Shown piece after piece: positions 10,501 to 18,246 of a stretch of DNA of 64,000 nt. Numbering within the stretch: the stretch's first letter is position 1; every line of letters starts with the position of its first letter. A program made the position numbers and the translations under genes. The notes under the pieces are model-generated. The model saw nothing but the letters and a program-made list of their open reading frames with translations, did not search any database and had not been told where the DNA came from. Source of the stretch: Tenacibaculum skagerrakense (GTDB taxonomy: Bacteria; Bacteroidota; Bacteroidia; Flavobacteriales; Flavobacteriaceae); assembly GCF_004345825.1 (NCBI RefSeq), contig NZ_SLXM01000008.1, forward strand, positions 1 through 64,000, in the 5' to 3' direction.

Positions 10501-10698
10501 GTTAAAGCTGATGAGTTTAGTACAGCTTGTTCACAAGCTTGTTCTACTGGAGCTATGGTATTTGGAGATGTTAATAACGAGAAAGATACTGTTGCGAAGT
10601 TAAAAGAAGATAGAAGAGCTTTCTACGTGTTAGATTACATTGGTACAAAACCAAACGTAGTGTATCAAGTGAAAGTAAGAAATACAAACGAAGCTTAA
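7537..10698 (+). CDS. actB: Alternative complex III subunit B, Fe-S protein
   Basis: ActB is the large periplasmic iron-sulfur subunit of alternative complex III. The 1053-residue protein begins with a Tat-like signal (SRRDFLKYVGFSTAAASLAAC) that also contains a lipobox, so it may be a lipid-anchored exported protein. Residues from about 60 to 740 resemble molybdopterin oxidoreductases; in characterised complexes this domain holds no cofactor. The C-terminal ferredoxin-like part has clusters at CTGCGACVVAC (about 772), CQHCNHAPCETVCP (about 878), CVGTRYCANNCP (about 911), CSMC (about 968) and ACSQAC (about 998). The gene sits 32 bases after actA. Confidence 0.95.
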   Translation: MASNKKYWQSVEELNDSSVVETLRNTEFVQEIPTDEFLGDKETLEGSSTSRRDFLKYVGFSTAAASLAACEGPVRKSIPYVVQPNDIVVGVADWYATTIADGFDFANVLVKTREGRPIQVMPNKEAGGVTNARTQASVLSLYDSDLRVKEPRKGEAQITWADADKEIVAKLESLKNANALVYLMTGTLASPSTEKVVADFVAKYPNVKHVTYDAVSESGTADAFEAMYGMRALPNYDFSKAEVIASIGADFLGDWQGGYEKSYAEGRRADTGKMSYHVQIESNMSLSGANADKRIVAKPSIQVNALIKLFNAITGQNITTENTPIDAQINKLAQDLKKAGSKGVVVTGINDKNAQMVALAINKALNSEVIDTEAVNLTRQGSDAKVAELVSDIQSGKAKGLVTYNVNPAYSLTGFGEAIKKLDLSVAISTQDDATANATQFTLPAPHNLESWGDVMATAGKYSLVQPTIAPLFNSRQFQDVLLKWSGAEKNYYDTLKEFWSTNVLNGASWNQALHDGFFMAPVVETTESTEETSNEENVSGTVNVNAAANELAKVKSTQFELTLYTSTALGDGKQANNPWLQELPDPITRASWDNYLTMSMADAKELGFTNPVKDNGAIDGNYAKVTVNGVEVTVPVIIQPGQAKGSLGLALGYGRTQGLKKEMQVGVNAYPLYVDNKNVQYNVSVEKVGGTHKFACIQVQSTLAGRHDILREATLKEVNDKSLDPKHTWNQPFMVSYDHQETEATDKKVDLWDDHDRSLGHHFNLSIDLTSCTGCGACVVACHAENNVPVVGKDEVRVGRDMHWLRIDRYYSSTVEDKQYAEGVAMTMDEFKAQNPNIPNKDIERRYTEKVLELSKGDLFDALENPAENPEVTFQPMMCQHCNHAPCETVCPVAATSHGRQGQNQMAYNRCVGTRYCANNCPYRVRRFNWFNYADNKEFDFNMNNEYGKMVLNPDVVVRSRGVMEKCSMCIQMTQATILKAKKEGRAVKADEFSTACSQACSTGAMVFGDVNNEKDTVAKLKEDRRAFYVLDYIGTKPNVVYQVKVRNTNEA

Positions 10699-10721
10699 TT
10701 AAAATTATAAGAATATAGATT

Positions 10722-12122
10722 ATGTCGGGTCATTACGAATCGTCTTATAGAGAACCTTTAATACTTGGTGATAAGAGTTACCATGATATTACAGAAGATA
10801 TAGCAAGACCAATAGAAGGAAAAGCTAACAAACACTGGTATGTTGCATTCTACATTTCTTTAGCAGCAATGTTATGGGGATTTGGATGTATCTTCTACAC
10901 TGTAGGAACTGGTATTGGTGTTTGGGGATTAAGTAAAAACATCGGTTGGGCATGGGATATTACCAACTTCGTATGGTGGGTAGGTATCGGTCACGCAGGT
11001 ACATTAATCTCAGCAGTACTATTATTATTCCGTCAAAAGTGGAGAATGGCAATTAACCGTTCTGCGGAGGCAATGACAATCTTTGCGGTATTCCAAGCAG
11101 GTTTATTCCCAATTATTCACATGGGTCGTCCATGGAACGGATACTGGGTATTACCAATTCCAAACCAATTCGGATCGTTATGGGTTAACTTTAACTCGCC
11201 ATTATTATGGGACGTATTCGCAATTTCAACGTATTTATCGGTATCACTAGTTTTCTGGTGGACTGGTTTATTACCTGATTTCGCTACAATCCGTGATAGA
11301 GCAGTGAAGCCTTTCCAAAAGAAGATATATGCTTTATTATCTTTTGGATGGTCTGGTAGAGCTAAAGATTGGCAACGTTTCGAGGAAGTATCTTTAGTTC
11401 TAGCTGGTTTAGCTACTCCTTTAGTACTTTCTGTACACACAATCGTATCGTTTGACTTTGCTACTTCGGTAAACCCAGGATGGCACTCAACAATTTTCCC
11501 ACCTTACTTCGTTGCTGGAGCAATCTTCTCAGGATTCGCAATGGTACAAACTTTATTAGGAATTATGCGTAAGGTAACTAACATGGAAGCATATATTACT
11601 CGTTTACATATCGAGTATATGAATATCGTTATCATTTTAACTGGAGGTATTGTAGCTGTTGCATATGCTACTGAATTCTTTATCGCATGGTATACAGGAT
11701 CTCCTTATGAAAACTATACATATTTATCATTTGGTGCTGAAGCTGGTGCTTACGGATGGGCATTCTGGTCATTAATGATTTTCAATATTATTATTCCTCA
11801 AATCTTATGGATTAAGAAATTCAGAAGAAGTTTTGTGGTTTCTTTCTTAGTATCGATTGCTATTAACATCGGGATGTGGTTTGAGCGTTTTGATATCATC
11901 GCAATTGTATTAAGTAAAGGTCAATTACCTTCTACTTGGTGGAGATTTGAGCCAACGTTTGTTGATGTAGGTATCTTCATCGGAACTATTGGATTCTTCT
12001 TTGTATTATTTTTATTGTACGCTAGAACATTCCCAGTAATTCCAACAGCAGAGATTAAGACGATTTTAAAATCTTCAGGAGAGAATTATAAAAAATTAAG
12101 AGACGAGAACAATGAGCACTAA
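10722..12122 (+). CDS. actC: Alternative complex III subunit C, NrfD family
   Basis: ActC is one of two NrfD/PsrC-like integral membrane subunits, which by homology forms the quinol-binding and possible proton-conducting part of the complex. The 466-residue protein has about ten hydrophobic helices and a short soluble N terminus containing SSYREPLILGDKSYHDIT, typical of this subunit. Its 3' end overlaps actD by 11 bases, implying translational coupling. Confidence 0.93.
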   Translation: MSGHYESSYREPLILGDKSYHDITEDIARPIEGKANKHWYVAFYISLAAMLWGFGCIFYTVGTGIGVWGLSKNIGWAWDITNFVWWVGIGHAGTLISAVLLLFRQKWRMAINRSAEAMTIFAVFQAGLFPIIHMGRPWNGYWVLPIPNQFGSLWVNFNSPLLWDVFAISTYLSVSLVFWWTGLLPDFATIRDRAVKPFQKKIYALLSFGWSGRAKDWQRFEEVSLVLAGLATPLVLSVHTIVSFDFATSVNPGWHSTIFPPYFVAGAIFSGFAMVQTLLGIMRKVTNMEAYITRLHIEYMNIVIILTGGIVAVAYATEFFIAWYTGSPYENYTYLSFGAEAGAYGWAFWSLMIFNIIIPQILWIKKFRRSFVVSFLVSIAINIGMWFERFDIIAIVLSKGQLPSTWWRFEPTFVDVGIFIGTIGFFFVLFLLYARTFPVIPTAEIKTILKSSGENYKKLRDENNEH

Positions 12123-12639
12123 TAAAGTAATTCACGCATTATACAATGATGATGATATCTTAATGGATGCCGTTAAGAAAGTAAAAGGAGAACATCATCA
12201 TATAGAAGAAGTATATACTCCTTTCCCAGTTCATGGACTAGATAAGGCATTAGGTTTAGCTCCTACTCGTTTAGCGATTACTGCATTCTTATATGGAATT
12301 ACAGGAACGTCGATAGCTATTTGGTTAACTTGGTATACAATGATTGCAGATTGGCCACAAGATATTGGTGGAAAGCCAAGTTTTACATGGTATGAAAACA
12401 TGCCTGCTTTCGTTCCAATTTTATTCGAATTAACGGTATTCTTTGCAGCGCACTTAATGGTAATCACCTTTTACATGAGAAGTAGAATTTGGCCATTTAA
12501 AGAAGCTGAAAATCCAGATCCAAGAACTACAGATGATCATTTCTTAATGGAAATCCCAGTTCATGATAACGAAGAAGATTTAAAAGCTTTGTTAGAAACA
12601 ACAGGAGCGGTAGAAATTAAAGTAGTAGATAAGCACTAA
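12112..12639 (+). CDS. actD: Alternative complex III subunit D
   Basis: ActD (DUF3341-type) is a small membrane subunit with two helices. The 175-residue protein has a soluble N-terminal part with ALYNDDDILMDAVKKV and VYTPFPVHGLDKALGL, which is characteristic of the family, then two transmembrane segments (about 60-85 and 103-125) and a soluble tail. It starts inside the end of actC and is followed nine bases later by actE. Confidence 0.93.
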   Translation: MSTNKVIHALYNDDDILMDAVKKVKGEHHHIEEVYTPFPVHGLDKALGLAPTRLAITAFLYGITGTSIAIWLTWYTMIADWPQDIGGKPSFTWYENMPAFVPILFELTVFFAAHLMVITFYMRSRIWPFKEAENPDPRTTDDHFLMEIPVHDNEEDLKALLETTGAVEIKVVDKH

Positions 12640-12648
12640 TAGACAGAT

Positions 12649-13194
12649 ATGAAGAGTATAAAAATAGTTATTGCTTTAGTTATTGTTACAGTATTTGCTT
12701 CTTGTAACAATAAGCGTAAACCACAAGTACAATATATGCCAGACATGTATGTGTCTGTACCATACGATGCTAATGGAACTTCTTCAGCTGGAGATGTACC
12801 AGTAAACAGACCACCTGTAGCTGGAACTGTTAGTAGAAATGGAGTAGTTGCTTATGATATTCCTGATACAAACGCAGGATATGAAAAAGCCAAGGCTGAA
12901 TTAAAAAGTCCATTAGCTAAGACTGAAGAGAACTTAGAAAATGGAAAACAGATGTACGGAATTTACTGTGCTGTTTGTCATGGTAAAAAAGGTGATGGTA
13001 ACGGAATTTTAATGGAGAGAGAGAAGTTCTTAGGAATTCCTAACTACAAAGATAGAGACATCACTGAAGGAAGTATTTACCATGTTTTAATGTATGGTAA
13101 GAATATGATGGGTTCTCATTCTTCACAACTTACTTACAAAGAGCGTTGGCAAGTTGTACAGTATGTAGAAAAATTAAGAAGCGAATTAAAATAA
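12649..13194 (+). CDS. actE: Alternative complex III subunit E, monoheme cytochrome c lipoprotein
   Basis: ActE is the monoheme c-type cytochrome of alternative complex III, probably the exit site for electrons to the oxidase. The 181-residue protein has a lipoprotein signal with lipobox FASC near residue 19. A single CAVCHG heme motif lies near residue 108, and a candidate axial methionine is in the MMGSHSSQL segment near the C terminus. Gene order act D-E-F is the standard one. Confidence 0.93.
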   Translation: MKSIKIVIALVIVTVFASCNNKRKPQVQYMPDMYVSVPYDANGTSSAGDVPVNRPPVAGTVSRNGVVAYDIPDTNAGYEKAKAELKSPLAKTEENLENGKQMYGIYCAVCHGKKGDGNGILMEREKFLGIPNYKDRDITEGSIYHVLMYGKNMMGSHSSQLTYKERWQVVQYVEKLRSELK

Positions 13195-13219
13195 TAAGTC
13201 TATAATAGATAGTTAAGAT

Positions 13220-14905
13220 ATGTACCAGTTTTCAGGAAAATTAAAAATGCTTGCTATTATTTTAATGGCTGTGGGGTTATTAGGAACTGTTATCAGTTTT
13301 ATGAATACTCCTGGTTCATTAGAAGAAGCAAAGGAGATTTTAGCAGCTCAAGAAGCATCACATCATGGTGGTCATGGAGCCTCTCACGGAGGTGATACAC
13401 ATCATGCAGATGCTGGTCATAAAACAGAAGAAGAACACTCAACTGAACACAAAGAAGAGTCTAAAGATACTCATACTGCTACTGAGCACAAAGAGGAGAC
13501 TCATTCAACTGAAACAGTTAAGGATTCTGTTCATCATGAAACAGAAGTAAAAAAGGATTCAATTGTTGACACAGTTAATCATAGTGATTCTACTCATGTA
13601 GCTCATGCTGAAGGAACTCATGAAACTCCAGATCATACAGAAGATACTCGTTTAACAGATAGCTTAAATGGTCATGTTACTGAAAAAGCACATGCGAATC
13701 CAACTCATGGAGAAGGAGCTCACACTGATGCTGGACATCATGGCGATCATCACGCTGAACACGCATTTCACCAAATGCAAAACAGACCTTGGTCTGCTGT
13801 GTATGTATCGTTATTATTCTTCTTAGGAATTACCTTATTAGTTTTTGCTTTCTATGCTGCACAAAGAGTTGCTCAAGCAGGTTGGTCTGTAGCTTTATTT
13901 AGAGTTATGGAAGCCATTACAGCTAATATTCACTATGTAAGTGTAGCAATGTTGTTATTTATCATTTTAACTGTGATGCATTACAACCATTTATTTCCAT
14001 GGATGGCTGAAGGTACTTTTGAGTTAGGTCACGAAAATTACGATCCAATTGTAGATGGTAAAAAGTGGTTTATGAATGTTCCAGGTTGGGTAATGAGAAG
14101 TATCTTTTATCTATTAGTTTGGAATGGATTCCGTTTTATCATTAGAAAGAAGTCAATCGAACAAGATAATGGAGATTTAAAATTACACAAGAATCTCTAT
14201 AACTTATCTGTTGGATTCGTTGTATTGTTTATGATTACTGAAAGTATGATGTCTTGGGATTGGATTATGGGTATTGATCCTCACTGGTTCTCTACATTAT
14301 TCGGATGGTATGTTTTAGCTACTTTCTTAGTGTCTGCATTAACAGTAATTTGTTTAGTAACATTATACTTAAGAGCTAAAGGGCACTTACCAATGGTAAA
14401 CGATAGTCATATTCATGATTTAGCTAAATTTATGTTTGGATTCTCTGTATTCTGGACATACTTATGGTTCGCTCAGTTCATGTTAATTTGGTATGCAGAT
14501 ATGCCAGAAGAAACAGTTTACTATGCATTACGTTTTAAAGAATATATTGTTCCTTTCATTGGAATGCTTGCGTTAAACTTTATCTTTCCAATATTATTAT
14601 TAATCAATAGTGACTTTAAAACGGTGCCTTGGATTTTAGTAATTGGTGGATTATTTATCTTAGTAGGTCACTATGTAGATTTATTTGTAATGATTATGCC
14701 GGGAACTGTTGGAGGACAATGGGGATTCGGAATTGGTGAAATTAGTGCGTTTTTATTCTTCTTAGGATTATTTATCTTCGCTACTTTTACAGCTTTCTCA
14801 AAAGCTAACCCAGTAGCTAAAGGAAATCCTTTCTTACATGAAAGTGAAACACACCACTATTATATCATTGAACACAGAGGAGAGGATAATAACGCTCATC
14901 ATTAA
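13220..14905 (+). CDS. actF: Alternative complex III subunit F with His-rich insertion
   Basis: ActF is the second NrfD-like integral membrane subunit. The 561-residue protein has a first hydrophobic helix (about 10-28), then an unusual insertion at about 48-187 made almost entirely of His, Glu, Asp, Thr, Ser, Lys and Gly; I count 29 histidines in these 140 residues. The standard multi-helix core follows from about 190 (RPWSAVYVSLLFFLG). The extended low-complexity region probably projects from the membrane and could bind metal ions. It contains no recognisable domain. The family core is otherwise complete. Confidence 0.92.
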   Translation: MYQFSGKLKMLAIILMAVGLLGTVISFMNTPGSLEEAKEILAAQEASHHGGHGASHGGDTHHADAGHKTEEEHSTEHKEESKDTHTATEHKEETHSTETVKDSVHHETEVKKDSIVDTVNHSDSTHVAHAEGTHETPDHTEDTRLTDSLNGHVTEKAHANPTHGEGAHTDAGHHGDHHAEHAFHQMQNRPWSAVYVSLLFFLGITLLVFAFYAAQRVAQAGWSVALFRVMEAITANIHYVSVAMLLFIILTVMHYNHLFPWMAEGTFELGHENYDPIVDGKKWFMNVPGWVMRSIFYLLVWNGFRFIIRKKSIEQDNGDLKLHKNLYNLSVGFVVLFMITESMMSWDWIMGIDPHWFSTLFGWYVLATFLVSALTVICLVTLYLRAKGHLPMVNDSHIHDLAKFMFGFSVFWTYLWFAQFMLIWYADMPEETVYYALRFKEYIVPFIGMLALNFIFPILLLINSDFKTVPWILVIGGLFILVGHYVDLFVMIMPGTVGGQWGFGIGEISAFLFFLGLFIFATFTAFSKANPVAKGNPFLHESETHHYYIIEHRGEDNNAHH

Positions 14906-14935
14906 TATTAAGAATAAAAAAATAAGTATATAGAT

Positions 14936-15949
14936 ATGCTAGCTCTATTTTATATTTTCATTGCAGTAGCACTAGGAGTAAGTTTTTGGCAGATAACACG
15001 CGTAATGAATTTACGTAACGTAATTGCAACAGATGATGACAACAATAAGCAAGGTAAAATTGCTTTAGGATTTATGGTCTTCTTGTATGCAATGATGATT
15101 TATTGTTTATTAGCAATGAATGTTATCATGTTACCAGAAAGTGCTTCTTTAGAAGGAGAACATGACGATACACTTTTTAATATCACATTTATTTTAATTG
15201 GTATTGTACAGTTTATCATGCAGTTTTTAATCTTCTTCTTTACTTACAAGTATAGAGGTAATAAAGATAAAAAGGCGTTATTTTTTGCTGATAGCCACAA
15301 ATTAGAATTAATTTGGACAGTAATTCCTGCGATTACAATCGTTTTATTAATCGGATATGGTTTATGGCAGTGGAATAACATTATGTATGTTGGAGACGAT
15401 GAAAACCCTATCGTAATTGAAGTGTACTCTCAACAATTTAGATGGGATGCTCGTTACGCTGGTGCTGATAATGAATTAGGTTTAGGGAATGTAAACTTTA
15501 TCAATATCAACAAACAAAATACAATGGGAGTTGATATGTCTGACCCAAAAGCACAAGATGATAAACAAGTAACGGAATTATATTTACCTAAAGGTAAAAA
15601 AGTTTTATTCAAGTTCCGTTCACAAGATGTATTACACTCGGCTTATATGCCTCACTTTAGAGCGCAAATGAACTGTGTACCAGGTATGGTAACTCAATTT
15701 TCATTCACCCCTAAGTTTACTACTGAGGAAATGCGTCAGAATCCTGAGGTAATTGCTAAAGCAAAGGGAATCAACAAAATTCGTCTGGCTAAAGGAGAAG
15801 ACCCTTATGTGTTTGATTACTTATTATTATGTAATAAGATTTGTGGAGCATCTCACTACAATATGCAAATGAAAATTACAGTTGTAGAAGAAGAGGATTA
15901 CAAAAAGTGGTTAGGAGAGCAAAAAACGTTAGCTCAAGTAATTAAGTAA
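14936..15949 (+). CDS. coxB: Cytochrome c oxidase subunit II
   Basis: Subunit II accepts electrons from the act complex or cytochrome c through its CuA centre. The 337-residue protein has an extra N-terminal hydrophobic helix and the two canonical transmembrane helices (about 73-99 and 121-146). The periplasmic cupredoxin domain keeps the CuA ligands: H in VLHSAYMPHFR, and CNKICGASHYNMQM (C-x3-C-x3-H-x2-M). There is no fused cytochrome c domain. It lies 30 bases after actF in the same operon. Confidence 0.95.
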   Translation: MLALFYIFIAVALGVSFWQITRVMNLRNVIATDDDNNKQGKIALGFMVFLYAMMIYCLLAMNVIMLPESASLEGEHDDTLFNITFILIGIVQFIMQFLIFFFTYKYRGNKDKKALFFADSHKLELIWTVIPAITIVLLIGYGLWQWNNIMYVGDDENPIVIEVYSQQFRWDARYAGADNELGLGNVNFININKQNTMGVDMSDPKAQDDKQVTELYLPKGKKVLFKFRSQDVLHSAYMPHFRAQMNCVPGMVTQFSFTPKFTTEEMRQNPEVIAKAKGINKIRLAKGEDPYVFDYLLLCNKICGASHYNMQMKITVVEEEDYKKWLGEQKTLAQVIK

Positions 15950-15988
15950 GATTTTAAAATAAATTTAATAAGATATATAAATTAAATT

Positions 15989-17767
15989 ATGTCAGCAGAA
16001 CATCACCATCATAAAGAAACATTTGTAACAAAGTACATTTTTAGTACTGATCATAAAATGATTTCTAAGCAGTTTTTGATTACAGGAATGTTCATGGGAA
16101 TTATTGGTGTATTCATGTCAATGTTATTCCGTTTGCAGATTGCTTGGCCTGAAAAATCATTTTCTATTATTGAGGCTTTTTTAGGTAGTCATCAACAAAC
16201 TGATGGAATCATGAATCCAGACACGTACTTAGCATTAGTTACTATTCACGGTACTATCATGGTATTCTTTGTACTTACTGCAGGTTTAAGTGGTACTTTT
16301 TCTAACTTATTAATTCCATTACAAATTGGAGCAAGAGATATGGCGTCAGGTTTCTTAAACATGATATCATACTGGTTATTCTTTATATCTTCTGTTGTGA
16401 TGGTTGTTTCATTATTTGTTGAAGCAGGACCTGCATCAGCTGGATGGACTATATATCCTCCATTATCTGCATTACCTCAAGCGATACCTGGTTCAGGTAT
16501 GGGGATGACGTTATGGTTAGTTTCAATGGCAATTTTTATTGCATCATCTTTAATAGGATCATTAAACTATATTGTTACAGTTTTAAACTTACGTACAAAA
16601 GGTATGAAAATGACAAGATTACCTTTAACTATGTGGGCGTTTTTTGTAACAGCTATTATTGGAGTTATTTCTTTCCCAGTTTTATTGTCTGCGGCATTAT
16701 TATTAATTTTTGATAGAAGCTTTGGAACGTCGTTCTATTTATCAGATATATTTATCTCTGGAGAGGTATTGCATTATCAAGGAGGATCACCAGTATTATT
16801 TGAACACTTATTCTGGTTCTTAGGTCACCCTGAGGTATATATTATTTTATTACCTGCATTAGGTATTTCTTCGGAAGTAATATCAACAAATTCAAGAAAG
16901 CCTATCTTCGGTTACCGTGCAATGATTGGTTCTATTTTGGGTATTGCATTCTTATCAACAATTGTATGGGGTCACCATATGTTCGTTTCTGGAATGAATC
17001 CATTCTTAGGATCTGTATTTACATTCACTACGGTTTTAATTGCAATTCCATCAGCTGTAAAAGCATTTAACTATGTTACTACATTATGGAAAGGTAATTT
17101 ACAATTAAATCCAGCAATGTTATTCTCTATAGGATTAGTATCAACATTCGTTACTGGAGGTTTAACAGGATTAGTATTAGGAGATTCTGCATTAGATATT
17201 AATATTCATGATACATATTTCGTAGTGGCTCACTTCCACTTAGTAATGGGAGTATCTGCATTGTTTGGTATGTTTGCTGGTGTTTATCACTGGTACCCAA
17301 AAATGTATGGAAGAATGATGAATAAAGTTATGGGATACTGGCATTTCTGGTTAACTATTATATCTGCATACGGAGTGTTTTTCCCAATGCACTTTATCGG
17401 ATTAGCAGGTTTACCTCGCCGTTATTATACAAACACTTATTTCCCAATGTTTGATGATTTAGCAGACATTAATGTATTCATGACGGTTATGGCTATTATT
17501 GGAGGATTAGCTCAATTAATTTTCTTAGCAAACTTCTTTATCTCAATGTATAGAGGTCCAAAAGCTAGTCAAAACCCATGGAATTCGAATACATTAGAGT
17601 GGACAACTCCAGTTGAACATATTCACGGAAACTGGCCAGGAAAAATTCCAGAAGTTCACAGATGGGCGTATGATTACAGTAAAACAGATGACAATGGTAA
17701 TTATATTCATGGACAGGATTTTGTTTTACAAACTACACCACTAAAAGACGGAGAAGAACCATCTTAA
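15989..17767 (+). CDS. coxA: Cytochrome c oxidase subunit I
   Basis: Subunit I is the catalytic heme-copper subunit that reduces oxygen and pumps protons. The 592-residue protein has about 12 helices and the diagnostic residues: FLGHPEVYI (CuB His and cross-linked Tyr), WGHHMF (two CuB His) and HDTYFVVAHFHLVMG (heme a3 and heme a His). Its N terminus has a short HHHH run. It ends the act-cox operon; no subunit III gene is present in this window. A strong terminator follows. Confidence 0.96.
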   Translation: MSAEHHHHKETFVTKYIFSTDHKMISKQFLITGMFMGIIGVFMSMLFRLQIAWPEKSFSIIEAFLGSHQQTDGIMNPDTYLALVTIHGTIMVFFVLTAGLSGTFSNLLIPLQIGARDMASGFLNMISYWLFFISSVVMVVSLFVEAGPASAGWTIYPPLSALPQAIPGSGMGMTLWLVSMAIFIASSLIGSLNYIVTVLNLRTKGMKMTRLPLTMWAFFVTAIIGVISFPVLLSAALLLIFDRSFGTSFYLSDIFISGEVLHYQGGSPVLFEHLFWFLGHPEVYIILLPALGISSEVISTNSRKPIFGYRAMIGSILGIAFLSTIVWGHHMFVSGMNPFLGSVFTFTTVLIAIPSAVKAFNYVTTLWKGNLQLNPAMLFSIGLVSTFVTGGLTGLVLGDSALDINIHDTYFVVAHFHLVMGVSALFGMFAGVYHWYPKMYGRMMNKVMGYWHFWLTIISAYGVFFPMHFIGLAGLPRRYYTNTYFPMFDDLADINVFMTVMAIIGGLAQLIFLANFFISMYRGPKASQNPWNSNTLEWTTPVEHIHGNWPGKIPEVHRWAYDYSKTDDNGNYIHGQDFVLQTTPLKDGEEPS

Positions 17768-17789
17768 TTGGTTTTACACTATATAATTT

Positions 17790-17819
17790 AGCCTTTCATA
17801 TTTGTGAAAGGCTTTTTTG
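17790..17819 (+). terminator. Terminator of act-cox operon
   Basis: AGCCTTTCA, 6-base loop, TGAAAGGCT, then a T-run. Confidence 0.85.
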
Positions 17820-17851
17820 TTTATCTTAACTACTTATTAAATTAATTTATA

Positions 17852-18205
17852 ATGAATCATTTAAAAAACTTCACATTATTTTCTTTTCTTTTTGTTTTTC
17901 TGTTGAGCTGTAATTCAAGTAAAAAAGTTACAGATAATAATAATGATACAACTGATACTTCTGAGTATTTCATTGATAATGGTTATGAAAAAGCTATTAT
18001 TACTAATTCTAAGAATAATTCTGGATGTGCCTTAATAATTAAACTAGAAAACTCAAAAGAGCTTTTGGATCCGCTTGAAATCAATCCTGACAACTATCCA
18101 AATGAACAGAAGATATGGTTTAAGTTTAGTGCTTCAAGAATGATGAATAGATGTGAAAGAGCTAGACCAGTAAAAGTTATAGATATAAAAAAAAGAGATG
18201 AATAA
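17852..18205 (+). CDS. Small hypothetical lipoprotein
   Basis: This 117-residue protein has a lipoprotein signal with lipobox LLSC at about residues 17-20 and a low-complexity Asn/Asp/Thr linker after it. The mature part has two cysteines (GCALII and NRCERARP), which may form a disulphide. I do not recognise the family. It stands alone between two terminators; its stop codon is in the loop of the following hairpin. Confidence 0.65.
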   Translation: MNHLKNFTLFSFLFVFLLSCNSSKKVTDNNNDTTDTSEYFIDNGYEKAIITNSKNNSGCALIIKLENSKELLDPLEINPDNYPNEQKIWFKFSASRMMNRCERARPVKVIDIKKRDE

Positions 18206-18222
18206 GTTCATCTCTTTTTTTT
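18191..18222. terminator. Terminator after small lipoprotein
   Basis: AAAAGAGATGAA, loop TAAG, TTCATCTCTTTT plus further T. It overlaps the 3' end of the gene. The A-run on the left makes it usable from the minus strand as well. Confidence 0.8.
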
Positions 18223-18246
18223 TCGATTCAGGCTATATAGTAATTC

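Noticed and set aside
15989..17767. Search for coxC (subunit III) near coxA
   Set aside because: No candidate frame with seven helices and subunit III motifs follows coxA; it is probably located elsewhere.
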